Assembly: GCA_965230415.1 (NCBI GenBank)
Contig: CBDDKZ010000005.1
Location: 4,340,001 to 4,404,000, forward strand
Origin: CBDDKZ01 sp965230415
Lineage (GTDB): Bacteria > Bacteroidota > Bacteroidia > Cytophagales > JAAEPT01
Direction of reading: 5' to 3'
DNA length: 64,000 bases
Of the stretch, positions 53,353 through 62,632 are shown in pieces (the stretch's first letter is position 1; each line of letters starts with the position of its first letter). The notes under the pieces were generated by a model. The model had not been told where the DNA came from. It ran no database searches and was given only the letters and a program-made list of their open reading frames with translations. The translations under genes were made by a program, and so were the position numbers.

Positions 53353-54645
53353 ATGGCGCTTGTAAAAGTAACGTTGTGGGATCGTTTGGTAGGAGCTATC
53401 GCCTGGGACTCGCGAAGGAATAGTGCCGTATTTGAGTTTAGCGAGTCCTTTGCTCATGAAAATCTGGATATCGCCCCTCTTTTGATGCCGCACGAAAGTA
53501 TATTACGCGGGCAGCGTACTTTTTCGTTTCCCGAATTAAGTCACAACACTTATGAGGGGTTACCGGGTTTATTGGCAGACTCGCTACCCGATGCTTTTGG
53601 AAATGCCGTCTTAAGGGCATGGTTACGCAACCAAAACCGTGAAGCATCAAGCCTTACTCCTTTGGAAAAGTTAAGCTATGTAGGTAGCAGGGGAATGGGA
53701 GCATTGGAATTTGAACCTTCCACACCAACGCCAGAACCCCAACAAGTGCTTGAAGTGGAGCGTCTGCTGGATCTTACGAATAAAGTGTTGGAACAAAAAA
53801 ACGATGTAAACCTGAATTTAAATAGTGATGAGCAACAAACCATGGCCGATTTGATTAGGGTAGGAGCTTCGGCAGGTGGGCAACGCCCAAAGGCCTTGAT
53901 TGCTTACAATGAAGAAACTGGTGAAATAAAGTCCGGGCAGTTGAAATTTGGTCCTGAATTTCAGTATTACCTACTCAAATTTGATGGTGTGAATGCCGGT
54001 AACCTGGGCGATCCGCTTGGTTATGGACGGTCGGAGTATGCTTATTCGATAATGGCCAAGCAATGTCAGATTAACATGACACCTTGCCGTCTGCTTGAAG
54101 AAAATGGCCGAGCTCATTTTATGACCCAACGCTTTGATAGAGATGAAAATGGTGGGAAGATACATATGCAAACCCTTTGTGCCATGGCTCACTTTGACTT
54201 CAATATGGCCGGCATGTATGATTATAACGATGCTTTTGAAGAAATGAGAGCATTAAATGTGTCTTACGCCGATATGGAACAACTCTACAGGCGAATGGTG
54301 TTTAATGTGGTGGCGCGGAATCAGGACGATCACACAAAGAATATTTCTTTCGTGATGAACCGTGATGGACAGTGGCGATTGTCGCCCGCATACGATGTTA
54401 CCTGGAGCTACAATCCACACGGGCAGTGGACCAATGTGCATCAAATGAGTATTTTGGGGAAAAGAGACAATATTACTAAAGAAGACCTTATAACTTGTGG
54501 AGTGCAGAATTCGATCAAAAAACCAGATTTAATAGTAGAAGAAGTTAAGGATGTGGTGAGTGCTTGGGAGCAAATAGCACTGGAATGTGAGGTGCCGGGA
54601 ACGTTAATTAAACAAGTTAAAGATTCACACCGTTTGCTCTTATAA
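53353..54645 (+). CDS. hipA: HipA-like Ser/Thr kinase toxin
   Basis: 430 residues. The N-terminal subdomain (LWDRLVGAIAWD, then PGLLADSLPDAFGNAVLRAW near 77-96) and the kinase core are both present. A Gly-rich nucleotide loop is VGASAGGQRPKAL near 175-187; the catalytic loop is RNQDDHTKNISF with D326 and N330; the metal-binding D348 is in SPAYDVTW. These match HipA of E. coli, which phosphorylates glutamyl-tRNA synthetase and causes persistence. All key residues are intact, so the toxin should be active. It is in an operon with hipB, 7 nt apart. Target in this species is inferred only. Confidence 0.9.
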   Translation: MALVKVTLWDRLVGAIAWDSRRNSAVFEFSESFAHENLDIAPLLMPHESILRGQRTFSFPELSHNTYEGLPGLLADSLPDAFGNAVLRAWLRNQNREASSLTPLEKLSYVGSRGMGALEFEPSTPTPEPQQVLEVERLLDLTNKVLEQKNDVNLNLNSDEQQTMADLIRVGASAGGQRPKALIAYNEETGEIKSGQLKFGPEFQYYLLKFDGVNAGNLGDPLGYGRSEYAYSIMAKQCQINMTPCRLLEENGRAHFMTQRFDRDENGGKIHMQTLCAMAHFDFNMAGMYDYNDAFEEMRALNVSYADMEQLYRRMVFNVVARNQDDHTKNISFVMNRDGQWRLSPAYDVTWSYNPHGQWTNVHQMSILGKRDNITKEDLITCGVQNSIKKPDLIVEEVKDVVSAWEQIALECEVPGTLIKQVKDSHRLLL

Positions 54646-54690
54646 TTAATTTTTAAAGTGCGGTTTAAGCTTGCAGAGTAACTTTTTGAT

Positions 54691-55011
54691 CTATTCCGGT
54701 TGTTTATAAATATTCATGAGGTCAAAAGCCGTTTTTTGTCGCAGCGCGGCCTTTTCGTATTTAGAGTCGCTCTGTTTATTTAGAATGAAATAATAATAGA
54801 CAATAAGTATGGTAGTTTTAATAAGCAGATAAACTATTAATGCACTTATCAGAATACTTAAATAGATATGAATAGTATCCCAAATTAAAAATGATTTACT
54901 AAAATCGTGATTATACAACAGAATAGGTGTCATAATAGTAAACATGGCAATGAATGCAAGAACGATGCTGTCGTACAGGTTTCTTAGAATATATTTAGTG
55001 AGTTTTGGCAT
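54691..55011 (-). CDS. Small membrane protein of unknown function (106 aa)
   Basis: Two membrane segments are visible, near residues 13-30 (SIVLAFIAMFTIMTPILL) and 42-72 (IWDTIHIYLSILISALIVYL and following), with a charged C-terminus (SKYEKAALRQKTAF). No family is recognised. It converges with hipA and is not near other minus-strand genes on its 5' side except the PEP synthase gene, 200 nt away. The stop is TAG, one of two in the window. Confidence 0.6.
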   Translation of the reverse strand: MPKLTKYILRNLYDSIVLAFIAMFTIMTPILLYNHDFSKSFLIWDTIHIYLSILISALIVYLLIKTTILIVYYYFILNKQSDSKYEKAALRQKTAFDLMNIYKQPE

Positions 55012-55151
55012 GTTGCTTTATATGATTATAACGATCAATTATGACTATATCGTATATTAATAAGAACAAAAATCGTGCCTAATAGTTGCTTCATAGGATG
55101 GTCTTTTCGATCAGATTCAATAAAGTTTAGATTAAATAATAAAGTAGGTAT

Positions 55152-55185
55152 AAAAAACGGTTGTGTTGGACGTACACAACCGTTT
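55152..55185 (-). terminator. Intrinsic terminator of the PEP synthase gene (minus strand)
   Basis: ACGGTTGTGT (55157-55166) and ACACAACCGT (55174-55183) form a perfect 10-bp stem. On the minus strand it is followed by a T-run (55152-55157). It lies about 27 nt past the stop at 55211. Confidence 0.85.
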
Positions 55186-55210
55186 AACAACATTGAGAAT
55201 CCCTGGGACA

Positions 55211-57631
55211 CTATGGCAATACGGACTCTTTAAGTAGGGCTTCTGCTTGTTGTATATTTTGAATACCTTGTACAAGGGCATCCGGGTTAAACGAAATACT
55301 GTGTATTCCTGCCTGTACAAGGAATTGAGCAAATTCAGGGAAGTCACTGGCTGCCTGACCACACAAACCTATTTTGATACCTTTATCCCTTGCTACCTTG
55401 ATTACATGCGCTATCATTGCTTTAACAGCAGGGTCGCGTGCATCAAAATCAGCATTAAGAAGTTCAGAGTCACGATCAACCCCAAGGGTTAGCTGGGTAA
55501 GGTCATTAGAACCTATGGAAAACCCATCAAAATAGTCGGCAAATTGATCTGCCAGGATAATATTACTGGGTATCTCGGCCATCATGTATACCTCTAGTCC
55601 TTTTTCTCCTCGTTTAAGACCGTAAGAAGCCATTAAGTCAAGTACTTTTTGCGCTTCAATTTCCGTCCGGCAAAATGGAATCATAAGTTTCAGGTTGTCT
55701 AAGCCCATGTCTTCGCGAACTACTTTCATGGCTTTACATTCCATTTCAAAGCCCTCGCTATAACCCGGATGGTAATACCTGGATGCACCACGCCAACCGA
55801 TCATCGGATTTTCTTCTTTAGGTTCAAATTGTTGTCCACCCAACAAATTCGCATACTCATTAGATTTGAAGTCACTCATTCTTACTATGACTTCTTTGGG
55901 ATAGAATGCCGCAGCAATGGTGGCCACTGATTCTGATAATTTATTGATGAAATAAGCTTCTTTGTTAGGGTAGTGTGCTGTTTTCTCCTCTATAGCCTGC
56001 TTTACTTGTTCATCTGTAAGTTTATCAAAGTTTTTGAGCGCAAGTGGATGAATTTGAATGGTGTTGTTAATAACAAATTCCAGTCGCATGAGGCCTATAC
56101 CATTGTTGGGATAAAATGACAGACGAAATGCCTGTTCAGGGTCTCCAAGTATAAACTTAACTTCGGTATTGGTATCACCTAATTCTTTTGTGTTTATTTT
56201 CCCTTCCTGCCATTGCAGTTTACCGTCATATATAATTCCGTTTTCGCCCTGAGCACAACAAACAGTTATTTCCTGTCCATCTTTAATCTTTTCCGTTGCG
56301 TTTAAACTTCCTACTATGGCAACAGCACCTAATTCCCTGGCAACAATAGCGGCATGACTTGTTCGCCCTCCCTGATTGGTAATTATTGCAGCTGCTTTTT
56401 TGAGAATTGGATCCCAGTCCGGGTTGGTTTTATCGGTGATTAAAACCTCTCCCTTCTTTAGCTTATAAGCTTCGTCCGGGGAGTTTAATACCCGGGCTGT
56501 TCCACTGGTGATTTTATTTCCTAGTCCTATACCTGTCGCCAGGATATTGCTTTTTTCCTCCAGATGATAAGTCGTGATGAGGTGTTGGTTTTTTTTCGAG
56601 CTAAATACTGTTTCGGGACGTGCCTGAACGATAAACAATTGATTGCTCAAACCGTCTTTTGCCCATTCAATATCCATGGGTCTTTGATAATGTTCTTCAA
56701 TTTGAAGCGCCCATTTGGCAAGAAGTGCAACCTCTTCATCATTAAGGATGTATTGTTCTTGTTTTGAAACAGGAGTCGGCAGGTTTACAATTTTATCTTC
56801 GGGCCTTTTACTTGTTACATTCTCTGGTAAATTATAAACCATTGTAAGTTCTTTCGAGCCCAGTTTTCTGGCAACAATAGCTTGTTTTGCTTGTTGTTTG
56901 ATGCCAGGTTTAAAAACATAGAATTCATCTACGTTTACGCTTCCTTGGACCACATTTTCCCCAAGACCCCAGGCTCCTGATACCAATATAATGTTTTCAA
57001 ATCCTGTATCCGGTTCCAGCGTGAAAATAACTCCTGAGCTGGCTTTGTCCGACCTCACCATTAATTGTATACCTACCGAGAGTGCTACTTTCATGTGATC
57101 AAAGCCACTGTCTTGTCGATACTTAATGGCTCTGTTTGTAAACAGGGAAGCATAACAGCGATGGCAGGCGTGTAACAATTCATCTTCTCCATTTATATTA
57201 AGAAAGGTTTCTTGTTGACCTGCAAAACTGGCATTGGGTAAATCTTCAGCGGTAGCACTACTACGTACAGCCAGGCTGATATCGTCTCCATACTCCGCCT
57301 TAAGCCCACGGTAACCTTCAATTATATCTTCAATAACGGTAATGGGAAGCGGTGAAGCCATAATCAGTTCACGAGCACTGCTTCCTATTTCGTTGAGGTT
57401 TTCAAAACCAACAGTATCCAATCGACTAAGTATTTTTGCCAGTGGTCCGTTTAATCGATTTTGTTCCAGAAATGTCCAATAAGCTTTGGAAGTAGTGGCG
57501 AACCCGTTGGGTACCAAGATGCCTTTACCGTTCAATTCTTGATACATTTCTCCCAGTGATGCATTTTTACCTCCAACCCGAGGAATGTCTGAAATTCTAA
57601 TTTCATTAAAAGGAATTATATAAGTTGCCAT
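55211..57631 (-). CDS. ppsA: Phosphoenolpyruvate synthase
   Basis: 806 residues, the usual length. The ATP-grasp domain is N-terminal (RVGGKNASLGEMYQEL near 18, SSATAEDLPNASFAGQQETF near 130). The phosphohistidine domain has H426 in GGRTSHAAIVARELG (H421 in E. coli). The C-terminal PEP/pyruvate domain has GIGLMRLEFVI, IGSNDLTQLTLGVDRDS and the catalytic Cys in GLCGQAASDFP. The enzyme makes PEP from pyruvate and ATP, with release of AMP and phosphate, for gluconeogenesis. It stands alone, divergent from the MscS gene, with an FNR/CRP-type palindrome in the gap. Confidence 0.95.
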   Translation of the reverse strand: MATYIIPFNEIRISDIPRVGGKNASLGEMYQELNGKGILVPNGFATTSKAYWTFLEQNRLNGPLAKILSRLDTVGFENLNEIGSSARELIMASPLPITVIEDIIEGYRGLKAEYGDDISLAVRSSATAEDLPNASFAGQQETFLNINGEDELLHACHRCYASLFTNRAIKYRQDSGFDHMKVALSVGIQLMVRSDKASSGVIFTLEPDTGFENIILVSGAWGLGENVVQGSVNVDEFYVFKPGIKQQAKQAIVARKLGSKELTMVYNLPENVTSKRPEDKIVNLPTPVSKQEQYILNDEEVALLAKWALQIEEHYQRPMDIEWAKDGLSNQLFIVQARPETVFSSKKNQHLITTYHLEEKSNILATGIGLGNKITSGTARVLNSPDEAYKLKKGEVLITDKTNPDWDPILKKAAAIITNQGGRTSHAAIVARELGAVAIVGSLNATEKIKDGQEITVCCAQGENGIIYDGKLQWQEGKINTKELGDTNTEVKFILGDPEQAFRLSFYPNNGIGLMRLEFVINNTIQIHPLALKNFDKLTDEQVKQAIEEKTAHYPNKEAYFINKLSESVATIAAAFYPKEVIVRMSDFKSNEYANLLGGQQFEPKEENPMIGWRGASRYYHPGYSEGFEMECKAMKVVREDMGLDNLKLMIPFCRTEIEAQKVLDLMASYGLKRGEKGLEVYMMAEIPSNIILADQFADYFDGFSIGSNDLTQLTLGVDRDSELLNADFDARDPAVKAMIAHVIKVARDKGIKIGLCGQAASDFPEFAQFLVQAGIHSISFNPDALVQGIQNIQQAEALLKESVLP

Positions 57632-57723
57632 GGTGTTTCAAAGTTTGTTAAAACCAATTTAAATCACGTGTCCTAATATATGATTATGAGGTCTTTGTGT
57701 TGGTAAGGTAATTTAGTGGACGG

Positions 57724-57739
57724 TATGATTTATATCATA
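57724..57739. promoter_or_regulatory. FNR/CRP-type palindrome between ppsA and the MscS gene
   Basis: TATGAT-TTAT-ATCATA is a perfect 6-4-6 inverted repeat. Its core TGAT-N4-ATCA matches half-sites of the CRP/FNR superfamily. It lies 93 nt before ppsA and 89 nt before the MscS start, so it could serve either. Confidence 0.5.
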
Positions 57740-57827
57740 AAGAGAAAGTACGTTTGAGTGTATCGGCAGTGTACTTGATGAGTAGTATTCTTTCTGATAT
57801 CTTTACAAGTAATCAAGGTATTTATTG

Positions 57828-58649
57828 ATGAAGTCATTTTGGGAATATCAACTAATCGATTTTTACTTTATTAATATTAAAGTATATCAGGTTGCTTATG
57901 TGTTTATGGTAGTGATCACTACCAGAATCCTTGTTTGGATGATTAGACGTTATTGTAATCGCTTTGTGCGCAGTCGTCGTGATGATACTGGTCGGGCAAT
58001 AGCCATTGTGCAACTCAGTAAGTATTTATTATGGACCATTAGTCTGGCTATTATTTTAGAGATATTGGGCATAAAGTGGAATATAGTATTAGCAGGTTCT
58101 GCTGCACTGTTGGTAGGTTTGGGACTCGGGATTAATCAACTCTTTAATGATATTATTTCGGGGGTAGTATTATTGTTTGAAGGAACAGTGTCTGTGGGAG
58201 ATATTGTTGAAATTGAAGAGCTGGTAGGCCGTGTGGATAAAATCGACCTGAGGACGTCTAATATTACCAGTAGAGATGGAATATCTATTATCGTACCCAA
58301 TTCGAAACTTGTTTCGGACAAAGTGATCAACTGGTCACACTCCAAACAGAGTGTTCGCTTTAGTATCAAAGTAGGGGTGCGTTACGGTTCCGATACGCTA
58401 AAGGTAAAGAAGATCCTGGAAAATGTAATGTTGGAGCATGTTGCAGTCCAAAAAAAACCGGAACCCTTTGCCCGTTTTGTTGATTTTGGGGAAAGTTCGC
58501 TTGATTTTGAGATTCACTTCTTCTCCTATGAACGATTTTTAATTGAACAGGTCAAAAGTGATCTTAGGTTTAAGATCGATGCGGCATTTCGAGCAGCAGG
58601 TATTGAGATTCCTTTTCCTCAGCGAGACATTCATATTAAGGATAAATAA
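57828..58649 (+). CDS. MscS-family mechanosensitive channel
   Basis: 273 residues from ATG 57828. Three membrane segments are visible (near 18-38, 60-82 and 85-110). The pore helix and beta-domain entry are LLVGLGLGINQLFNDIISGV near 95-114, then VSVGDIVEIEELVGRVDKID and IIVPNSKLVSDKVINWS, which are the MscS core. The C-terminal alpha/beta domain ends near IPFPQRDIHI. Such channels open under membrane tension and release solutes on osmotic downshock. The size is that of the minimal family. Confidence 0.93.
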   Translation: MKSFWEYQLIDFYFINIKVYQVAYVFMVVITTRILVWMIRRYCNRFVRSRRDDTGRAIAIVQLSKYLLWTISLAIILEILGIKWNIVLAGSAALLVGLGLGINQLFNDIISGVVLLFEGTVSVGDIVEIEELVGRVDKIDLRTSNITSRDGISIIVPNSKLVSDKVINWSHSKQSVRFSIKVGVRYGSDTLKVKKILENVMLEHVAVQKKPEPFARFVDFGESSLDFEIHFFSYERFLIEQVKSDLRFKIDAAFRAAGIEIPFPQRDIHIKDK

Positions 58650-58686
58650 CAAGTAAGGTGTTTTTACTATTAAAACTATTTCGACG

Positions 58687-58731
58687 TAATGAATGTTTAG
58701 TAACAAGTTGTCTATGATGAGACATTCATTA
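58687..58731. repeat. 10-bp inverted repeat upstream of the aminopeptidase gene
   Basis: TAATGAATGT (58687-58696) and ACATTCATTA (58722-58731) are perfect inverted copies 25 nt apart, ending 17 nt before the ATG at 58749. The match extends weakly outward through TCGA on both sides. It could be a regulator site or an mRNA hairpin that hides the start. Confidence 0.55.
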
Positions 58732-58748
58732 TTCGATATATTGAATGT

Positions 58749-60695
58749 ATGCGACAGTTCAGTAATAGCTATTTTTTGCTGATTTTTTTAGGTGTAATAA
58801 TAGCATGTTCTATGGTAAGGTCAAATGCGCAAATAAACGATTTGAACGAAAATGACCACGATTGTTCCTACATCAAACAACAGCTAACAGAAAAGGTAGC
58901 GCAGAAGAGAAATACGATTAATCATTACGATATAAAGTATCACAGAATGCAATGGAAGGTAGATCCTGCCGAAGCCTACATTAAAGGGAGTGTTACGACT
59001 TATTTTGTGCCCCGGGAATCTAATTTCGATTCAATTGATTTTGATCTTGCTACCTCAATGACAGTCGACAGTGTGATTTACAGAGATAAAGTGCTTACTT
59101 TTGGACACCAGCACGATTTGTTGGTCATCAATTTGGGTGACACGCTTTTATTGAATGAGTTAGATAGTATAACCGTGTATTACCAGGGAGAGCCAGATTC
59201 CACAGGTTTTGGCGCTTTTGTAAGTACCTCTCACAATAATGTGCCCCTTCTTTGGACACTTTCAGAACCTTATGGAGCTAAAGAATGGTGGCCTTGTAAA
59301 CAAAGTCTGACTGATAAAATTGATTCGGTAGACCTGTTTGTACAGGTACCTCAGGGAAATGTAGTGGCGAGTAATGGACTATTAAAAAGTGAAATAGTGA
59401 GTGGTGAGGATCTCCTGTTTCATTGGAAGCATAACTACCCCATAACCGCTTACCTCATAGCGATTGCGGTTACCAATTACCAAAGGTTGGAACGTCTCAT
59501 CGAACTGAACAACGGAATTAAAATACCAATGGTAGACTATAAGTTTCCCGAAGATGAGACGGACATGGAGCAATCGTTGGCCCTGACAACAGACTTTATG
59601 AATCTTTTTACGGATTTGTTTGGCCCATACCCATTTTTGAACGAAAAGTATGGGCATGCACAGTTCAATTTATCCGGAGGGATGGAGCACCAGACCATGA
59701 GTTTTATGGGTAACTTTGGTTTCGAATTGCAGGCACATGAATTAGCGCATCAATGGTTCGGAAATAAATTGACATGTAATAGTTGGAAAGAAATATGGTT
59801 GAATGAAGGCTTTGCAACCTATTCCACTGGCTTATGTTATGAGTTTCTCAATGACTTTTATTGGTATAGCTGGCGAAAACAAACAATAGCTAAAATAGTT
59901 AGTGAGGACTCAGGTACTGTAATCGTGAATGATACAAGCGATTTTAAACGTATATTTGATAGCCGACTTAGCTATGCTAAAGCGGCATATGTACTGCATA
60001 TGCTTCGCTGGAAATTGGGTGATGACGCATTTTTTGATGCAGTTTCAAATTATGTTCAGGATCAACGTTTTATTTATGACTTTGTAGAGACCGGAGACTT
60101 AATGGAATGGCTGGAACAGGCCTACGGTAATGATCTTGACGAGTTTTTTAATGATTGGGTATACAATCATGGATTCCCTTCTTATCAGGTATATTGGGAA
60201 CAGGATAATAGCAATTTAACAATAATTATAGGTCAGTATACGTCACATGTTTCAGTAGATTTTTTCGAAATGCCTGTGTCCCTCACCTTATACCATGAGG
60301 GTGTTGATACATCACTTGTTCTAAATAATGATTATAATGAGCAGGTTTTTGAATTGGAAATACCTTTTACAGTCGATTCTGTAGTATTTGATAAGGACTT
60401 GTGGCTGATATCAAAAGATAACTTAGTTGTAAATAGTTTGAACCCATTAGTCGAAAAAGACGATCTTGTATTCAGTATAAGCCCTAATCCGGTGAGTGAT
60501 GTCATGAAAATATACACATCGGGTTCGGGAGGAGAGCTTGTAGTGTATAACTACAATGGAGTAAAGTTAGATCAGCTTATACTTGAAAAGAGCAATTTGA
60601 ACTACTATAATATGTCAGAGTTAGCACATGGTCTGTATTTGTTGCAGTATCACCATAATGGAAGCGTGCTTAACAAAAGAGTGTTGAAGTATTAA
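58749..60695 (+). CDS. Secreted M1-family aminopeptidase with T9SS tag
   Basis: 648 residues with a signal peptide (ending near VRSNAQ). The zinc site is HELAHQWFGNK (H330, E331, H334) with E353 in WLNEGF. The substrate-binding GAMEN motif is changed to GGMEHQTM, as in other bacterial secreted M1 enzymes. The C-terminus carries a T9SS type A sorting domain (FSISPNPVSDVMKIYTS, and VLKY at the end). It should trim peptides outside the cell. Its last four bases overlap the end of the lipoprotein gene on the other strand. Confidence 0.92.
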   Translation: MRQFSNSYFLLIFLGVIIACSMVRSNAQINDLNENDHDCSYIKQQLTEKVAQKRNTINHYDIKYHRMQWKVDPAEAYIKGSVTTYFVPRESNFDSIDFDLATSMTVDSVIYRDKVLTFGHQHDLLVINLGDTLLLNELDSITVYYQGEPDSTGFGAFVSTSHNNVPLLWTLSEPYGAKEWWPCKQSLTDKIDSVDLFVQVPQGNVVASNGLLKSEIVSGEDLLFHWKHNYPITAYLIAIAVTNYQRLERLIELNNGIKIPMVDYKFPEDETDMEQSLALTTDFMNLFTDLFGPYPFLNEKYGHAQFNLSGGMEHQTMSFMGNFGFELQAHELAHQWFGNKLTCNSWKEIWLNEGFATYSTGLCYEFLNDFYWYSWRKQTIAKIVSEDSGTVIVNDTSDFKRIFDSRLSYAKAAYVLHMLRWKLGDDAFFDAVSNYVQDQRFIYDFVETGDLMEWLEQAYGNDLDEFFNDWVYNHGFPSYQVYWEQDNSNLTIIIGQYTSHVSVDFFEMPVSLTLYHEGVDTSLVLNNDYNEQVFELEIPFTVDSVVFDKDLWLISKDNLVVNSLNPLVEKDDLVFSISPNPVSDVMKIYTSGSGGELVVYNYNGVKLDQLILEKSNLNYYNMSELAHGLYLLQYHHNGSVLNKRVLKY

Positions 60696-61573
60696 TTTTT
60701 AGAATCCTTAATTTTAGGTATATTTTGGAATGGGTATAATGCTTCTTCACTTATAACCTTAACTTCAAAAGATTCAACATTATATTGATGTAAGAATTTC
60801 TTTTTGGACTTGGGATCAAAGGCATTGTTGTTTATATATATTGAAAACGATCGGGGATGGATAAAAGTATTAGTTGTTTCAGAATTTTGTGAGTATTCGA
60901 ATTTGATGGATCCATGAAATTTTCTTGTTAACGGATTTTTGTTTTCCCTGATAGTATATTGGCAGTAATCGATCAATGACGTTTTTTGATTGATCCAAAT
61001 TATATATTGATCCAGATCTTTATGAGGGCTTTCACCTTTCCAGCTAACAAACACCAAGTCGTAAGTGATGTCGTTTACCATTTGTGTGCCATAATAGTTG
61101 TGAAAACTAGCGTTTTTAAGCCTATAAGCCAGTTCTGTGAAATATTGTAAAGCATGCAGCCCAAAAATTTCTTTTTTAACACTTCCTTTTGGCGGGATTT
61201 TTATGATTTCTTGATTTTCAACTGTATAAAAATTCCATGTTTGCACTCCCGTTGTGTGTAAATTATTTTTTTTATCCGGAAATTGAGCAAAACCGTCAAA
61301 CGTATTGAATGCACAGTTTAGAACCAATTCGCCATCTTTTTGAGGCCACAGTTTTGTGAGTGAGCCTGTGAGCCCCGGCCAGTGATCTTGTCCTTTAATG
61401 CGGTAGTACCTATGAAACTCCAGGTATTTAAAGTTTTGCTTTTCTATTACATTATCTATAAGAACAATGGGAGATTTTTCAGTATTTATTTTATTGCTAT
61501 TGTGAATGTCAGCAATTTTGCACGAAGCGAAGTTCAATATTACATATGCTATTGTTAAGTGTAATTTCTGCAT
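60692..61573 (-). CDS. Probable lipoprotein of unknown function
   Basis: 293 residues from ATG 61573; a TTG start 27 nt earlier would put a charged stretch before the signal. The signal MQKLHLTIAYVILNFASC ends in a Cys at 18, a fair lipobox (FASC). The body is beta-rich (VLNCAFNTFDGFAQFP, then YDLVFVSWKGESPHK) and resembles lipoprotein-carrier-like folds in spirit, but I see no firm family match. It is tail to tail with the aminopeptidase gene, with four bases of overlap, and divergent from the beta-barrel gene at 61745. Confidence 0.65.
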   Translation of the reverse strand: MQKLHLTIAYVILNFASCKIADIHNSNKINTEKSPIVLIDNVIEKQNFKYLEFHRYYRIKGQDHWPGLTGSLTKLWPQKDGELVLNCAFNTFDGFAQFPDKKNNLHTTGVQTWNFYTVENQEIIKIPPKGSVKKEIFGLHALQYFTELAYRLKNASFHNYYGTQMVNDITYDLVFVSWKGESPHKDLDQYIIWINQKTSLIDYCQYTIRENKNPLTRKFHGSIKFEYSQNSETTNTFIHPRSFSIYINNNAFDPKSKKKFLHQYNVESFEVKVISEEALYPFQNIPKIKDSKN

Positions 61574-61744
61574 CGGAATTAATCGTTTGTTGTTATTCAA
61601 ATTTATTCAATACTTTGATCTGGAATTAGACATTTTACGCCAATGATTTGATGATATATGACTTCATTCATCTAAAGTTATTCCGTTTCCTCATCCATTA
61701 AACTAAATTTCCGTATGTATATATAACCACTTATTTCAACAGCT

Positions 61745-62422
61745 ATGTTAAAACTGACCACTTTTGTTGCTAGTGCATGTTTGTGTACATTTTTATGCAT
61801 AGGGCAAATGCCCGGAAAGCTAATAGTTAACCTTGATATTGGCGGTGGGAATGTTTTATCTACTTCCTATATTTTCGCTGATGAGGAAGAAAGTGTTGTT
61901 GCCGGTGCCATTCCGTCTGTCAGTTGTGGTGTCCTTGTCGAGCACAAAAAAAATAATTATTGGGGAGTGAAGTACGGGTTAAATTATGGCAGATTTGGTA
62001 TGGGATCCAACATCCCGGCAGAAGTCAAAAGTATGTCTGGATTCGATCAGCATTATTACTCAAAATATAAGACGGTATTACATACACTCAAAATGCCCAT
62101 CCAATTAAAATCGTACTATTCAAATGATATTTTTGCCATGTTTGGTATAGCGCCTACTTATGTGTTTCTTGCCAGGGATCTTGAGTTAGCGTATAAAGGT
62201 TATAAAAAGCTTGCTGTCTATGAGCATAAAGAGCTTAATGCAATTAAAAGGAATTTTAATTTATTAGTACAATTTGGGGTTGGGTTTAACTTTACGACTC
62301 ATAATAATACACCGTTTTATTTAATGCCATATGGAGAACTATCAGTGTTAGATTACCGACGAGCGTTTGCTGACAGGTATTTTTATACACTTGGTTTAAC
62401 AGCCGGTGTATATTTAAATTAA
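61745..62422 (+). CDS. Outer-membrane beta-barrel protein (225 aa)
   Basis: The signal peptide ends near CIGQM (residue 20-22). The body has amphipathic strands typical of the small Bacteroidota barrel family (GVKYGLNYGRFGMGS, MPIQLKSYYSNDIFAMFGIA, LLVQFGVGFNF, and the C-terminal YFYTLGLTAGVYLN). An eight- to ten-stranded barrel is likely. Function is unknown; relatives are often called porin-family or PorT-like. It is followed by 210 nt without a gene and then by the sensor kinase. Confidence 0.75.
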   Translation: MLKLTTFVASACLCTFLCIGQMPGKLIVNLDIGGGNVLSTSYIFADEEESVVAGAIPSVSCGVLVEHKKNNYWGVKYGLNYGRFGMGSNIPAEVKSMSGFDQHYYSKYKTVLHTLKMPIQLKSYYSNDIFAMFGIAPTYVFLARDLELAYKGYKKLAVYEHKELNAIKRNFNLLVQFGVGFNFTTHNNTPFYLMPYGELSVLDYRRAFADRYFYTLGLTAGVYLN

Positions 62423-62632
62423 TAATCAAAATGGTGTTAAATTATTAGTGTAAATGTAAATCATTAATTCTAAATATGTCGTATATTCGTGTCTGAAATA
62501 AGGGTCAGGAGTTTTTTAGCATTTTTGCTGTGGGAAGCCTTTTTATAACTCCTTTTATTATATCTGTACGATGAATTGCGTTAAAACTTTATAGAAGTAA
62601 TGTACAGTAATAGGTAATTGAACGGCTAAATT

